This document shows positions 1 through 8,207 of a stretch of 64,000 nucleotides of DNA, piece by piece (the first letter of the stretch is position 1; each line of letters starts with the position of its first letter). The DNA is from Pseudomonadota bacterium (GTDB lineage: Bacteria > Pseudomonadota > Alphaproteobacteria > Sphingomonadales > Sphingomonadaceae). The stretch spans positions 1 to 64,000 of the forward strand of contig JAJZQN010000015.1 of the NCBI GenBank assembly GCA_021847605.1, written 5' to 3'. Under the pieces are notes generated by a model. The model did not search any database. It was not told the DNA's origin and saw only the letters and a list, made by a program, of their open reading frames with translations. The position numbers and the translations under genes are program-made.

Positions 1-88
1 CCTGCTGGGGCCGATCGGAAACATTCCGCCCGTCGAAGCCGAGCAACGCTACTACGCCATGCTGGACGACGTCCCACTGGCTGCCTAA
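1..88 (+). CDS. IS3-family transposase OrfB, C-terminal fragment
   Basis: The frame that starts at base 2 is open from the window edge and ends in TAA at 86-88. It gives 28 residues (GNIPPVEAEQRYYAMLDD is the readable core). This matches the usual end of IS3-family OrfB integrases, where an xIPPxEAExxYY motif closes the rve domain. Only the tail is visible, so whether the element is intact cannot be judged. A probable terminal inverted repeat follows at 97-127. The assignment rests on recognising the motif. Confidence 0.8.
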   Translation, partial: LLGPIGNIPPVEAEQRYYAMLDDVPLAA

Positions 89-96
89 TTTAAGAA

Positions 97-127
97 AACT
101 GGCCTCCGGCAATCTCGGGGCGATTCA
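97..127 (+). mobile_element. Probable right inverted repeat of the IS3-family element
   Basis: The stretch just after the transposase stop ends in aatctcggggcgattca. This resembles the C-rich/G-rich ends of IS3-group elements, which finish in CA. The left end lies outside the window, so neither the repeat pairing nor a target duplication can be checked here. Confidence 0.5.
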
Positions 128-434
128 CTCTCTACCCCTTTTCGTCATTCCCGCGAAGGCGGGAACCCATCTCCTGACATTGCGTCAAGTACGACGCTGA
201 GGAGATGGATCCCAGCCTGCGCGGGGATGACGGCATAGAATTGGGAGGTCCCCTCCCCACCCAAACCACACCCGACGCCCCATTTGACGCAAAAACGCCC
301 TACATCCCGCCTCTCTTCTCCATCGCCCGCATAATGGCTTGCCTCAGCGCGCCTCCACGCCTAGGGGGTGCGGCAACGCCGGCCGCCGCGCCGCCCAGTG
401 CGGGGCCAGTCGATTTCCAAGGAGTTCGCACCCC
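128..434. other. Gene-free leader between IS end and purS
   Basis: About 300 bases hold no convincing coding frame. They contain the palindromic repeat at 143-232 and a GC-rich stretch next to purS. No clear sigma-70 promoter was found. purSQ transcription may start further left, inside the IS, or from a weak promoter. Confidence 0.6.
143..232. repeat. Palindromic interspersed repeat (cgtcattcccgcg type)
   Basis: The left arm begins cgtcattcccgcgaaggcgg and the right arm ends cgcggggatgacg. The inner arms catctcc and ggagatg also pair, so the unit can form a long imperfect cruciform. A similar unit with different bases (catcatcccagcgaagg / ccttcgctgggatgacg) lies at 36101-36184. This is typical of extragenic palindromic repeats in alphaproteobacteria. 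Confidence 0.7.
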
Positions 435-668
435 ATGAAAGCCCGCATCTTCGTCACTCTCAAGGGCGGTGTCCTCGACCCGCAGGGCAAGGCGATCCAC
501 CACGCCCTCGAAGGTCTGGGTTTTGGCGGCGTCAATGACGTGCGCGCCGGCAAGCTGATCGAACTCGATCTGGCTGACGGCACCAGCGACGAAGACATCG
601 ACGCCATGTGCCGCAAGCTGCTCGCCAACACGGTGATCGAAAACTACCGCATCGAAAAGGTCGCCTGA
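435..668 (+). CDS. purS: Phosphoribosylformylglycinamidine synthase subunit PurS
   Basis: 77 residues beginning MKARIFVTLKGGVLDPQG. PurS is the small bridging subunit of the three-part FGAM synthase (PurS/PurQ/PurL) of purine synthesis. The length, the VxLKxGVLDPQG start and the central VRxGKxIEL segment are typical. The frame runs further upstream, but the ATG at 435 has an AAGGAG about ten bases before it and yields the family's normal N-terminus. purQ follows after 15 bases, so the two are very likely co-transcribed. purL is not in the window. Confidence 0.95.
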   Translation: MKARIFVTLKGGVLDPQGKAIHHALEGLGFGGVNDVRAGKLIELDLADGTSDEDIDAMCRKLLANTVIENYRIEKVA

Positions 669-683
669 GGAGATATGCCCGCC

Positions 684-1358
684 ATGAAGAGCGCCGTCAT
701 CGTCTTTCCGGGCAGCAATTGCGACCGCGACCTGGCGGTGGCGTTCGAGGCTGCGACCGGAACGAAGCCTGCCATGATCTGGCACCGCGACACCGACCTG
801 CCCGACGACATCGACCTGATCGGCGTACCGGGCGGCTTCTCCTATGGCGACTATCTGCGCTCCGGCGCGATGGCGGCCCGCTCGCCGGTGATGCAGGCCG
901 TGGCAAAAGCCGCCGATCGTGGCGCTTTCGTCCTTGGCATTTGCAACGGCTTTCAGGTGCTGACCGAAAGCGGCCTGCTGCCCGGCGCGCTGCTGCGCAA
1001 TGCCGGTGGCAATTTCGTCTGCCGCGACGTTGCCCTGACGGTCGAAAATGCTCAGAGCGCTTTCACCAGCCGCTATGAAGCGGGCGAAGCCATCAGCTAT
1101 CCCGTCGCCCACCATGACGGCAATTATTTCGCCGATGACGCCACGCTCGACCGGCTGGAGGGCGAAGGCCGGGTCGCGCTGCGTTATGCGGAAAATGTCA
1201 ACGGATCGGCCCGCAACATTGCCGGCATCCTCAACGAAGCGGGGAATGTGCTGGGCATGATGCCCCATCCCGAGCGCGTGATCGAGGCTGCCCATGGCGC
1301 CACCGACGGCAAGCGCCTGTTCGACGGTCTGGTCGCCGGACTGCTCGCCAAAGCCTGA
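684..1358 (+). CDS. purQ: Phosphoribosylformylglycinamidine synthase subunit PurQ (glutaminase)
   Basis: 224 residues, a class I glutamine amidotransferase that feeds ammonia to PurL in step four of purine synthesis. The nucleophile Cys87 sits in GICNGF, and His195 and Glu197 in MMPHPERV complete the triad. An in-frame ATG at 675 is only two bases from the GGAG. The ATG at 684 ([16 protein letters not shown]) has proper spacing to that GGAG and is the usual PurQ start. The gene lies directly behind purS and is followed by a strong hairpin terminator. Confidence 0.95.
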   Translation: MKSAVIVFPGSNCDRDLAVAFEAATGTKPAMIWHRDTDLPDDIDLIGVPGGFSYGDYLRSGAMAARSPVMQAVAKAADRGAFVLGICNGFQVLTESGLLPGALLRNAGGNFVCRDVALTVENAQSAFTSRYEAGEAISYPVAHHDGNYFADDATLDRLEGEGRVALRYAENVNGSARNIAGILNEAGNVLGMMPHPERVIEAAHGATDGKRLFDGLVAGLLAKA

Positions 1359-1377
1359 TCCGGCCAATCACGACAAC

Positions 1378-1418
1378 AAAAAAGGGGCGCTTCCCGATTG
1401 AGGAAGCGCCCCTTTTTA
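1378..1418 (+). terminator. Rho-independent terminator after purQ
   Basis: A-rich run, then ggggcgcttcc / ggaagcgcccc stem with a seven-base loop, then ttttt. The A tract on the left lets it also serve the convergent wzc transcript. Confidence 0.9.
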
Positions 1419-1440
1419 TTGTCCATCATCGGCGAGAGGC

Positions 1441-3594
1441 TCAGCCCCCCCGGTGATAGTCATAATCGAACGTGCGCCCCTGCTGCTTGGTCAGGATCGC
1501 GCCGACGATGGCGACGCCAGTCCGCTGCAACCGTTCGACTGCGGTACGCAGGCCGCCATGATGGTTACGACCCCATTCGACTACCATCAGGCTTGCCTGC
1601 ACGCGACCGGCCAGCAGCGGCGTGTCGCCCAGGCCCAGCATGGGCGGCGCATCAATCAGCACCGTGTCATAGACATCGCGAACCTCCGCCAGTAGCCCAT
1701 CCAGCGCCGGGGTCGCCAGCAACTCGGCCGGATTGGGTGGCACCGCGCCACAGGGGAGCAACGACACGCCCTCCACGCCGGTATCGACGATCAGTTCGCT
1801 CGCCTTCGCCTGCCCGGTCAGCGCCTCGCTGATGCCGCGCGGCGCGGCGACCCGGAACAGGCTATGCTGAATGGGCCGGCGCATATCCCCGTCGATGATC
1901 AGCACCTTCTTGCCCAGCCCTGCCAGCGCACGCGCCAGCGCGTTAAGCGTCAGCGACTTGCCCTCGCCCTCCTGCGCGCTCGTGACGAGCAGCGACTTGG
2001 GCAGTCCTTCGGCCGACGCCAGCAACAGGGACGATGCGATCGGCAGGAAGATTTCCGGCGGCTGCGGCGCATCGCCCGTTACGGGTACAGCACCCAGCAA
2101 CGGCAAGCCGACGCGCTCCGCCAGCGTATCGCCCGATGTCACCGCATCGTCCAATATATGCCGCGCCGCGACCAGCCCCAGCCCCAGTATCAGCCCGCCC
2201 AGACCCGCAATCATCAGCGTCACGCCGATGCGCGGGGAAAAGGGCCGTGCCGGTACGGCCGCCCGGTCCAGCGGCTGGATACGTCCGGCCTGAAAACCCG
2301 CCTGCGACGCCATGTCGCGATACCGCTGGAGCAGGCTGTCATGCAGCATGCGATAGGTGTCGACGGACCGTTCCAATATGCCCATCTGCACGTCACGGCC
2401 ACGCTCGACCTGTGCCTGCCGCTCCAGATCGGAGATTTCCGACGCAATCTGCGTTTCGCCATGCACGGCGACGTCATATTGTTCCTTCAACGACGCACGG
2501 ATGCTGCCCGCCATCGCCGTCGCCTGATCGTCCAGTGCTGCCAGACGCGCCCGCGCCTCCCGCATTTCGGGGTGGGCATCCTTGCGGAACTGCCGTTCCT
2601 CGACGATCGAGGCACGCAGTTGCGCCCGCTCGGCCATCAACGCCTGCATAGCGCCATTGCCCAATACTTCGGGCAGCGTTTCGACACTGGAACCACGTGC
2701 GCTTTCCCAGCGCTTCTGGGCGGCGATCCGGTCGGCCAGCGCCTGCGCGCGATACCCGTTCAGTTGCGCCAACCGCGTCTCTATCGACCCTTCCGGCGCA
2801 CGGGGCGGTCCGGCCGGGGCGACGGCTTCAGCGGTTCCGCTGCTCTTCGCGTCACCATCCTTCACATCGACCACGGCAGGCGTCCCGCTCAGCCGCGCGG
2901 CATAGACCGACAGGTCGCGCTCCGCCCGCGCCAGATCGTTGCGCGCCCCGTCCAGTTCGCCGAGCAGGAACCGCCGCGCCTGCACGCCGGATTCAAACCC
3001 GCGCTTCAGGTCCGACCGGATCAGGCTGTCCGCATAGCTATTGGCCACCCGCGCCGATAATGTCGGATCGGCGCTCACAAAACTGATACGCAGCACTCGC
3101 GACTTGCCCGGCAGAGTGACCTCCAGATTATCGCGCAACATCTGCACGACCAGATCCTGTTCCACCTGCCGCTGGGTCAGACTGCCCTTGCCTTCGGATG
3201 GACGCTTGCGTCCCATCCCCTGGAAAAAGGTCGGCGTACCCACCAGCGCCAGTTCGCGGGCCACATCGTCGGCCAGCGCCCGGCTGCGCAGCACCTCCAG
3301 TTCGGTCTGCATCAACGTATCGACATTATCCGATGTCACACGCGGCGTCGTACCGGCGCCAGCCGCACCGGCCGGCACATCCTCCACCTCGACCGACGCG
3401 GTTGCGCGGTACATCGGCGTCGCCATCAAGATGACCAGCAATCCCGCCAGCAGGCTGAGCGCCACGGTCAGGAACACGATCACCCGATGCCGCCGCAACA
3501 CGGCCCAGCCGCGATGCAGACTGCCCACAAAGCGCGCTACCACGCCATCGCGCACCGGCTGGTCGTTCAGGTCGATCGGAACGGTAACGGCCAT
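1441..3594 (-). CDS. wzc: Wzc/GumC-like polysaccharide co-polymerase with BY-kinase domain
   Basis: 717 residues. A Wzz-type chain-length domain is bounded by two membrane segments (about 39-57 and 456-477), with a long coiled-coil periplasmic part between them. A cytoplasmic tyrosine autokinase domain follows, with Walker A GEGKS (543-547), Walker A' VLIIDGDMRRP (564-574) and Walker B VLIDAPP (645-651). These proteins control the polymerisation and export of capsule or exopolysaccharide with a Wza channel. The C-terminal tyrosine cluster is reduced to Tyr711 and Tyr713. The start codon overlaps the wza stop by one base (TAATG), which implies coupled translation. Confidence 0.92.
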   Translation of the reverse strand: MAVTVPIDLNDQPVRDGVVARFVGSLHRGWAVLRRHRVIVFLTVALSLLAGLLVILMATPMYRATASVEVEDVPAGAAGAGTTPRVTSDNVDTLMQTELEVLRSRALADDVARELALVGTPTFFQGMGRKRPSEGKGSLTQRQVEQDLVVQMLRDNLEVTLPGKSRVLRISFVSADPTLSARVANSYADSLIRSDLKRGFESGVQARRFLLGELDGARNDLARAERDLSVYAARLSGTPAVVDVKDGDAKSSGTAEAVAPAGPPRAPEGSIETRLAQLNGYRAQALADRIAAQKRWESARGSSVETLPEVLGNGAMQALMAERAQLRASIVEERQFRKDAHPEMREARARLAALDDQATAMAGSIRASLKEQYDVAVHGETQIASEISDLERQAQVERGRDVQMGILERSVDTYRMLHDSLLQRYRDMASQAGFQAGRIQPLDRAAVPARPFSPRIGVTLMIAGLGGLILGLGLVAARHILDDAVTSGDTLAERVGLPLLGAVPVTGDAPQPPEIFLPIASSLLLASAEGLPKSLLVTSAQEGEGKSLTLNALARALAGLGKKVLIIDGDMRRPIQHSLFRVAAPRGISEALTGQAKASELIVDTGVEGVSLLPCGAVPPNPAELLATPALDGLLAEVRDVYDTVLIDAPPMLGLGDTPLLAGRVQASLMVVEWGRNHHGGLRTAVERLQRTGVAIVGAILTKQQGRTFDYDYHRGG

Positions 3595-4283
3595 TAACGA
3601 TCTCCATCCAGCGCTATAAACCCGGTCGCCAGCGCCGGTATGGCCAGCAACGATCCGCCGATGATCGCCTTGGCCCGTGACAGGCCCACGATCACCCGGT
3701 CGCCCGGCAAAATTTCAGGATCGGGCGCCTTGCCCTTGCGGATCGCGCCCAGGTCGAACATCGCCGCCTGCCGCTGTCCCTGTATCTGTCGCACGACAAC
3801 GATCTGGCTGAGGCCCGCGAGCCGCGTCGGCCCCTTGCCCATCGCCACCGCCTGACTGAGCGTGATCCGCCCATCGAACGGATAGAGGCCCGGTTCGCGC
3901 ACCTCCCCGTCCAGCGTGATGCGGCGGCCGACGGCCTTCTTCACGAACACCGTCACCTGCGGCGACACCAGATAGCGTTCGCCCAATCGCCCGGCGATCA
4001 CATCGCTGGCCTCTCCGGCGGATAGCCCACCGACCGACACATCGCCGATCAACGGCATACGCACCATGCCTGCCGCGCTTACCTGCGCATCCTCCATCGA
4101 CAGGTCCGGCTCATGATAAATCTGGATGCGCAGAACATCGTCGGGCGATATTTGATAATCCTGCCCGACGGCCGGGGGTGCTGGCGCGACGGCATAGGCC
4201 TCGTCACCCTTTGGCGCATTCTCCACCGTCGCACAGGCCGGCAGCAAAGCGATGACGGTCAGGAAAATATTTCGATGTTTCAT
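3594..4283 (-). CDS. wza: Wza-type outer-membrane polysaccharide export lipoprotein
   Basis: 229 residues. A lipoprotein signal ends at Cys17 (LPAC). A poly-export domain follows (YQISPDDVLRIQIYHEPDLS), then one SLBB-like segment (ITLDGEVREPGLYPFDGRIT). A hydrophobic C-terminal stretch near 205-222 may be the outer-membrane helix. It is shorter than enterobacterial Wza and carries fewer SLBB repeats, as is common in alphaproteobacterial export systems. It should form the export channel that docks on the Wzc protein encoded immediately downstream. Confidence 0.9.
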   Translation of the reverse strand: MKHRNIFLTVIALLPACATVENAPKGDEAYAVAPAPPAVGQDYQISPDDVLRIQIYHEPDLSMEDAQVSAAGMVRMPLIGDVSVGGLSAGEASDVIAGRLGERYLVSPQVTVFVKKAVGRRITLDGEVREPGLYPFDGRITLSQAVAMGKGPTRLAGLSQIVVVRQIQGQRQAAMFDLGAIRKGKAPDPEILPGDRVIVGLSRAKAIIGGSLLAIPALATGFIALDGDR

Positions 4284-4427
4284 GCCTGTGTGCGCTCCGC
4301 CCTGCCCCGGATAGGGCGCGCGCAGGGGCGGCCCGGTCGGCGGGGTAGCGGCGTGGCACGGCTATGGCAACCGTCGAAGGGACGAAGCGAGCCGGCTGAT
4401 GGCGCGGCTGCCAAGCCCCGATATGGG

Positions 4428-5747
4428 TCAGACGGCGATGCGTCCGGGCGCGGACTGATGAACGGAGTGGGCGACGCGACGTGGCTGGTCGGGCCAGATG
4501 CCGCGCGTGTCATACACCGCCTTGCCGGCGCGTTCGTCGACGGGAACCGATTTGAACATGTCATGATCGACAAGAATGACGAACACGCCACATTGTTCCA
4601 GAGCCGTATCGAGATCGATCAGTTCAGCGCCGGTACCAGCGAAATCCATCGGCAGGTCGTGGGCATAGGGTTCGACCAGCTTGATGCGTCGACCATAGCG
4701 ACGCGCGAGGCGGGCGGCGACCTTCACCGCCGGACTTTCGCGGAAATCGTCGATATTCGCTTTGAACGCCAGTCCCAGACAGGCGACATCCTCGCCGGCG
4801 AACTCGTCGATCATGTCGGACGCCTTCGCCACGACATAATCGGTCTTGCCGTCATTCACCTCGCGCGCGGTGCGAATGATGCGCGCATTTTCGGGGTCGC
4901 CATGGACGATGAACCACGGGTCGACCGCGATACAATGGCCACCCACGCCGGGGCCGGGTTGCAGGATGTTGACGCGCGGATGGCGATTGGCCAGCCGGAT
5001 CACTTCCCACACGTCAATGTCCATGCGCTCGGCGATGACCGACAATTCATTGGCAAAGGCGATGTTGACGTCACGGAAGCTGTTTTCGACCAGCTTCACC
5101 ATTTCCGCCGCCCGCGCCGTCGTGGTGATGCATGCCCCACGTACGAACTGGCGATAAAAGCCCAGTGCCTTGCGTGCGCAACGCGGCGTGATCCCGCCGA
5201 TGCAGCGATCATTGTCGATCAGCTCGACCAGAATGCGCCCCGGCAAAACGCGCTCAGGACAATAAGCGATGGAAATATCGCCCTGCACGCCCTTGCCCGG
5301 CATTTTCAGGTCAGGGCGCAATTCCGCCATGACATCGCGCATCGCCTCGGTCGTGCCGACCGGCGACGTCGATTCCAAAATGACCGTATCACCCTGCTTC
5401 AGCACCGGCGCGATCGTCTTTGCGGCCTTCAGCACATAGGATATGTCAGGCGCGCGATCTTCCGCCACCGGGGTCGGCACCGCGATGATGAAGACGTCGC
5501 TCTCCTCAACCTCCAGCGACGCGCGCAGATTGCCGCGCGAAACCACGCCCTGCACCAGACCATCGAGATCGACTTCCTCGATATGGACGCGGCCCGAATT
5601 GACGGTTTCGACCACATGGGCGCTCACATCGACACCCACCACCTGCGCGCCCCCACGGGCGATCAGCGCAGCGGTCGGCAGGCCGATATAGCCAAGACCA
5701 ATGACGGAAACCTTCTGCTTGGCGTCGACAGGCATGGATCGGAACAT
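4428..5747 (-). CDS. wecC: UDP-N-acetyl-D-mannosamine dehydrogenase
   Basis: 439 residues of the UDP-glucose/GDP-mannose dehydrogenase family. The Rossmann motif GLGYIG is at 17-22, and the catalytic Cys272 sits in GPGVGGHCIAVDPWF. The WecC-type reaction is a double NAD-dependent oxidation of UDP-ManNAc to UDP-ManNAcA. The neighbouring wecB epimerase supplies UDP-ManNAc, which favours this substrate over UDP-glucose. A 144-base gap separates it from wza on the same strand. The initiator could also be Met5 (5735). Confidence 0.9.
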   Translation of the reverse strand: MFRSMPVDAKQKVSVIGLGYIGLPTAALIARGGAQVVGVDVSAHVVETVNSGRVHIEEVDLDGLVQGVVSRGNLRASLEVEESDVFIIAVPTPVAEDRAPDISYVLKAAKTIAPVLKQGDTVILESTSPVGTTEAMRDVMAELRPDLKMPGKGVQGDISIAYCPERVLPGRILVELIDNDRCIGGITPRCARKALGFYRQFVRGACITTTARAAEMVKLVENSFRDVNIAFANELSVIAERMDIDVWEVIRLANRHPRVNILQPGPGVGGHCIAVDPWFIVHGDPENARIIRTAREVNDGKTDYVVAKASDMIDEFAGEDVACLGLAFKANIDDFRESPAVKVAARLARRYGRRIKLVEPYAHDLPMDFAGTGAELIDLDTALEQCGVFVILVDHDMFKSVPVDERAGKAVYDTRGIWPDQPRRVAHSVHQSAPGRIAV

Positions 5748-5843
5748 TCCTTCGTGAAGCGATAATTCGCCGACTTTCCTGCCCGAAAAGGCTGAAGATT
5801 TCGGTAACGAGACTTAGCCGCATTCCGACCGGTCAACAATCAC

Positions 5844-6959
5844 TCAGGCAGCATGACCGATCACCGCCGCGATCCGCTCCGCCGCCCTGCCATCGCCAAA
5901 GGGATTATGCGCCCGCGCCATCGCATCATAGGCAGCTTCGTCGTCCAGCAGCGCCAGTACCTCCCGCACGATCCGCTCGCGATCCGCACCCACCAGCTTC
6001 GCCGTACCAGCCTGCACGCCTTCCGGCCGCTCCGTCGTCTCACGCATGACCAGCACCGGCTTGCCCAGCGAAGGCGCCTCCTCCTGCACGCCGCCACTGT
6101 CGGTCAGCACCAGATGGCACATATCCAGCAGGCGCACGAAATGCGGATAATCCAGCGGCTCGATCATCGCGACATTGGGCAGGTCGGCCAGCACCGCATC
6201 CATCACCGGGCGGACATTGGGGTTGGGGTGTACCGGGAAGATGACCGCCACGTCGGGCCGCGCCGCAATATCCGCGATGGAACGCGCGATCGCCTCCATA
6301 CCGCCACCGAAATTCTCGCGCCGGTGGCTCGTTACCGCGACGATCCGCTTGCCCGCAAAGCGCGCCGCCAGTTCATCAAGGCCACTCGCCAGCGATGGAT
6401 CGGCGACCACCCGATCCCGCGTCGCCAGCAGGGCGTCGATCACCGTATTGCCGGTAATGTGGATGCTTTCAGGATCGCGATTTTCCTTCAACAAGGCATC
6501 GGCGGCCGCCTGTGTCGGCGCGAAATTCATGTCGGCGATACAGGCGACGACGCGCCGGTTCACTTCCTCGGGCCAGGGATGATGAATGTCCCCGCTGCGC
6601 AATCCCGCCTCGACATGGGCGACGGGTATCTTGCGATAATAGGCGGCAAGGCTCGCGACCATGGTCGTCAGCGTGTCGCCATGCACCACAATCCGGTCCG
6701 GTTTTTCGGCATCGAACGCCTTGCCCAATTCCACGATCAGCTTGGCCGTAAGCCCGTCCAGCGTCTGGTTCGGTACCATCACATCCAGATCGATGTCCGG
6801 CACGATCCCGGCAATCTCCATCACCTGATCCAGCAGGCCGCGATGCTGCGCCGTCACGATCACCCGCGTTTCGACGTCGGGCCGCGCGCGCAGCGCATGA
6901 ACCACCGGAAACATCTTGATCGCTTCGGGGCGCGTCCCGAATACCAGCGCAACCTTCAT
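5844..6959 (-). CDS. wecB: UDP-N-acetylglucosamine 2-epimerase (non-hydrolysing)
   Basis: 371 residues, starting MKVALVFGTRPEAIKMFPV, the signature N-terminus of the family. Later motifs VHGDTLTT, HVEAGLRSGD, TSHRRENFG and LTDSGGVQEEA form the UDP-binding GT-B cleft. The enzyme interconverts UDP-GlcNAc and UDP-ManNAc and feeds wecC downstream. A longer frame starts at 6998, but ATG 6959 has AAAGGA at good spacing and gives the standard start. It is the first gene of the wecB-wecC-wza-wzc run. Confidence 0.94.
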   Translation of the reverse strand: MKVALVFGTRPEAIKMFPVVHALRARPDVETRVIVTAQHRGLLDQVMEIAGIVPDIDLDVMVPNQTLDGLTAKLIVELGKAFDAEKPDRIVVHGDTLTTMVASLAAYYRKIPVAHVEAGLRSGDIHHPWPEEVNRRVVACIADMNFAPTQAAADALLKENRDPESIHITGNTVIDALLATRDRVVADPSLASGLDELAARFAGKRIVAVTSHRRENFGGGMEAIARSIADIAARPDVAVIFPVHPNPNVRPVMDAVLADLPNVAMIEPLDYPHFVRLLDMCHLVLTDSGGVQEEAPSLGKPVLVMRETTERPEGVQAGTAKLVGADRERIVREVLALLDDEAAYDAMARAHNPFGDGRAAERIAAVIGHAA

Positions 6960-7083
6960 GATCGTCCTTTGCCCTTGCCGTTCTGTCAGGAACGCCATTG
7001 CAGAAAAACGTAACTATCGGCTGAACATTTTCATCGCGCCACCATGCTGTTAGGCGTAGCGCCCGAAATGAAAGGAAATGACG

Positions 7084-7206
7084 ATGTGGCCATGGCGGGA
7101 CAGTATAGACGATAATCGCCTGCCGCGCCTGCATCACTGGCTGATCGCGCTGGTCCTCATCTTGCTGATGGACGTCGCCGTCCCGGTCTTTGCCGCCTTC
7201 ACCTGA
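7084..7206 (+). CDS. Small single-pass membrane protein (40 aa), unrecognised
   Basis: ATG 7084 is preceded by AAAGGA (7071-7076) with seven bases of spacing. The frame ends in TGA at 7204-7206. The product starts MWPWRDSIDDNRLPRLHHW and continues as a hydrophobic helix of about 20 residues ending VFAAFT. A charged or polar N-terminus followed by one membrane helix suggests an inner-membrane microprotein or an uncleaved signal anchor. An in-frame ATG at 7078 is too close to the ribosome site. No function can be named. It lies alone between wecB and the convergent ABC permease. Confidence 0.55.
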   Translation: MWPWRDSIDDNRLPRLHHWLIALVLILLMDVAVPVFAAFT

Positions 7207-7227
7207 GGCAGAACGTCAGGACAGAAG

Positions 7228-8082
7228 TCAGGCCTTGATCTTCCATCCCTTGCGCAGAAGCGCATAGCATAGCGTACCCAGCACGATATTCAGCGCCAGC
7301 AGCACGATGCTGCCCACCGGCACATTGGTATCCGCCGCCGCGACGAAGCCATAGCGGAAGCCGGAAATGATGTAGAAAAACGGGTTGGCATGGCTGATCC
7401 CCTGAAAGAAGGAGGGCAGCCGGTCGATGGAATAGAAAGTGCCGGACAACAGCGCCAGCGGACCGATGACGAAATTCGTCACCGCCGCGCCATGATCGAA
7501 TTTCTCGGCCCAGATTGACGTCAACACGCCCAGAAAGGCGATGAAGCTGGTGCCGAGCAGGCCGAACCATAGCACCGCCCAAAGATGCGCCGGCGTCACA
7601 TGCACGCCCGGCCATGCCGCAATTGCCAGCCACATCGCGATCCCGACGAAAATAGCGCGCGTCACCGAAGACGCCACCAGCGCGAACAGCAATTCGCCCA
7701 CTGAAATCGGCGGCATCAGATAATCGACCAGCGTCCCCTGCACTTTACCAACCATCAACGAAAAGCTGGCATTGGCGAAACAGGCATTGATCATACCCAT
7801 GATGATCAGACCGGGCGCCACGAAATCGGCAAACGGCACGTTGACCCCGCGTAACAGGACGGTGCGACCGCTGCCGCCCAGCGCCACGATGAATATGACG
7901 AGGAACAACAGCGTCGTGATCGCCGGCGCCCATACCGTCTGCAACTGCACCTTCATGAAACGGCGCACTTCCTTGCGGTACAGTGCCCATGTGCCGGACC
8001 AGTTGACGTTGCGGATCTGCGGCACCCCCGGCTCGGCAAAGGGTGCATCGTTCGGTACGGCGATTTTGGACTGGTCGTTCAT
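7228..8082 (-). CDS. ABC-2 type transporter permease
   Basis: 284 residues. A hydrophilic N-terminus is followed by about six membrane helices with the ABC-2 signature region (NASFSLMVGKVQGTLVDYLMPPIS and LLSGTFYSIDRLPSFFQ, broken here only for description). The family exports polysaccharide, lipid or drugs with a separate ATPase. No ATPase gene is next to it, so the substrate is open. ATG 8082 (MNDQSKIAV) was chosen because the longer frame to 8208 would run into the gcrA start. No strong ribosome site is seen, and 8127 remains possible. Confidence 0.85.
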   Translation of the reverse strand: MNDQSKIAVPNDAPFAEPGVPQIRNVNWSGTWALYRKEVRRFMKVQLQTVWAPAITTLLFLVIFIVALGGSGRTVLLRGVNVPFADFVAPGLIIMGMINACFANASFSLMVGKVQGTLVDYLMPPISVGELLFALVASSVTRAIFVGIAMWLAIAAWPGVHVTPAHLWAVLWFGLLGTSFIAFLGVLTSIWAEKFDHGAAVTNFVIGPLALLSGTFYSIDRLPSFFQGISHANPFFYIISGFRYGFVAAADTNVPVGSIVLLALNIVLGTLCYALLRKGWKIKA

Positions 8083-8146
8083 GGCTGGATCGACTATCGG
8101 CTGGTTCGTTGTGCTGCAAGCGCGCATTATGCGTGGCGTGCAGGAT

Positions 8147-8176
8147 TTGAACCGGCGACGCTTGTCCCCATATAGG
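8147..8176 (+). promoter_or_regulatory. Likely sigma-70 promoter of gcrA
   Basis: TTGAAC (8147-8152), an 18-base spacer and TATAGG (8171-8176) place the start site about 25 bases before the gcrA initiator. This is a close match to the vegetative consensus. Confidence 0.55.
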
Positions 8177-8207
8177 GCGCAAACCCGGATTGATAAGGAG
8201 TGTTTCA

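Noticed and set aside
300-1367. Long minus-strand frame of 355 codons opposite purS and purQ
   Set aside because: It is an antisense shadow of GC-rich coding DNA; purS and purQ have clear motifs and ribosome sites, and the shadow product has none.
4113-5765. Plus-strand frame of 550 codons opposite wecC
   Set aside because: Shadow of wecC, whose catalytic motif and family length are plain; the plus-strand product resembles no protein.
5853-7013. Plus-strand frame of 386 codons opposite wecB
   Set aside because: Shadow frame rich in Arg/His with no motif.
8130-8160. tRNA-like T-arm (ggttcaaatcctgc on the minus strand) upstream of gcrA
   Set aside because: No matching acceptor, D-arm or anticodon arm was found; the stretch overlaps the likely gcrA -35. 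It could be chance or a very short remnant.
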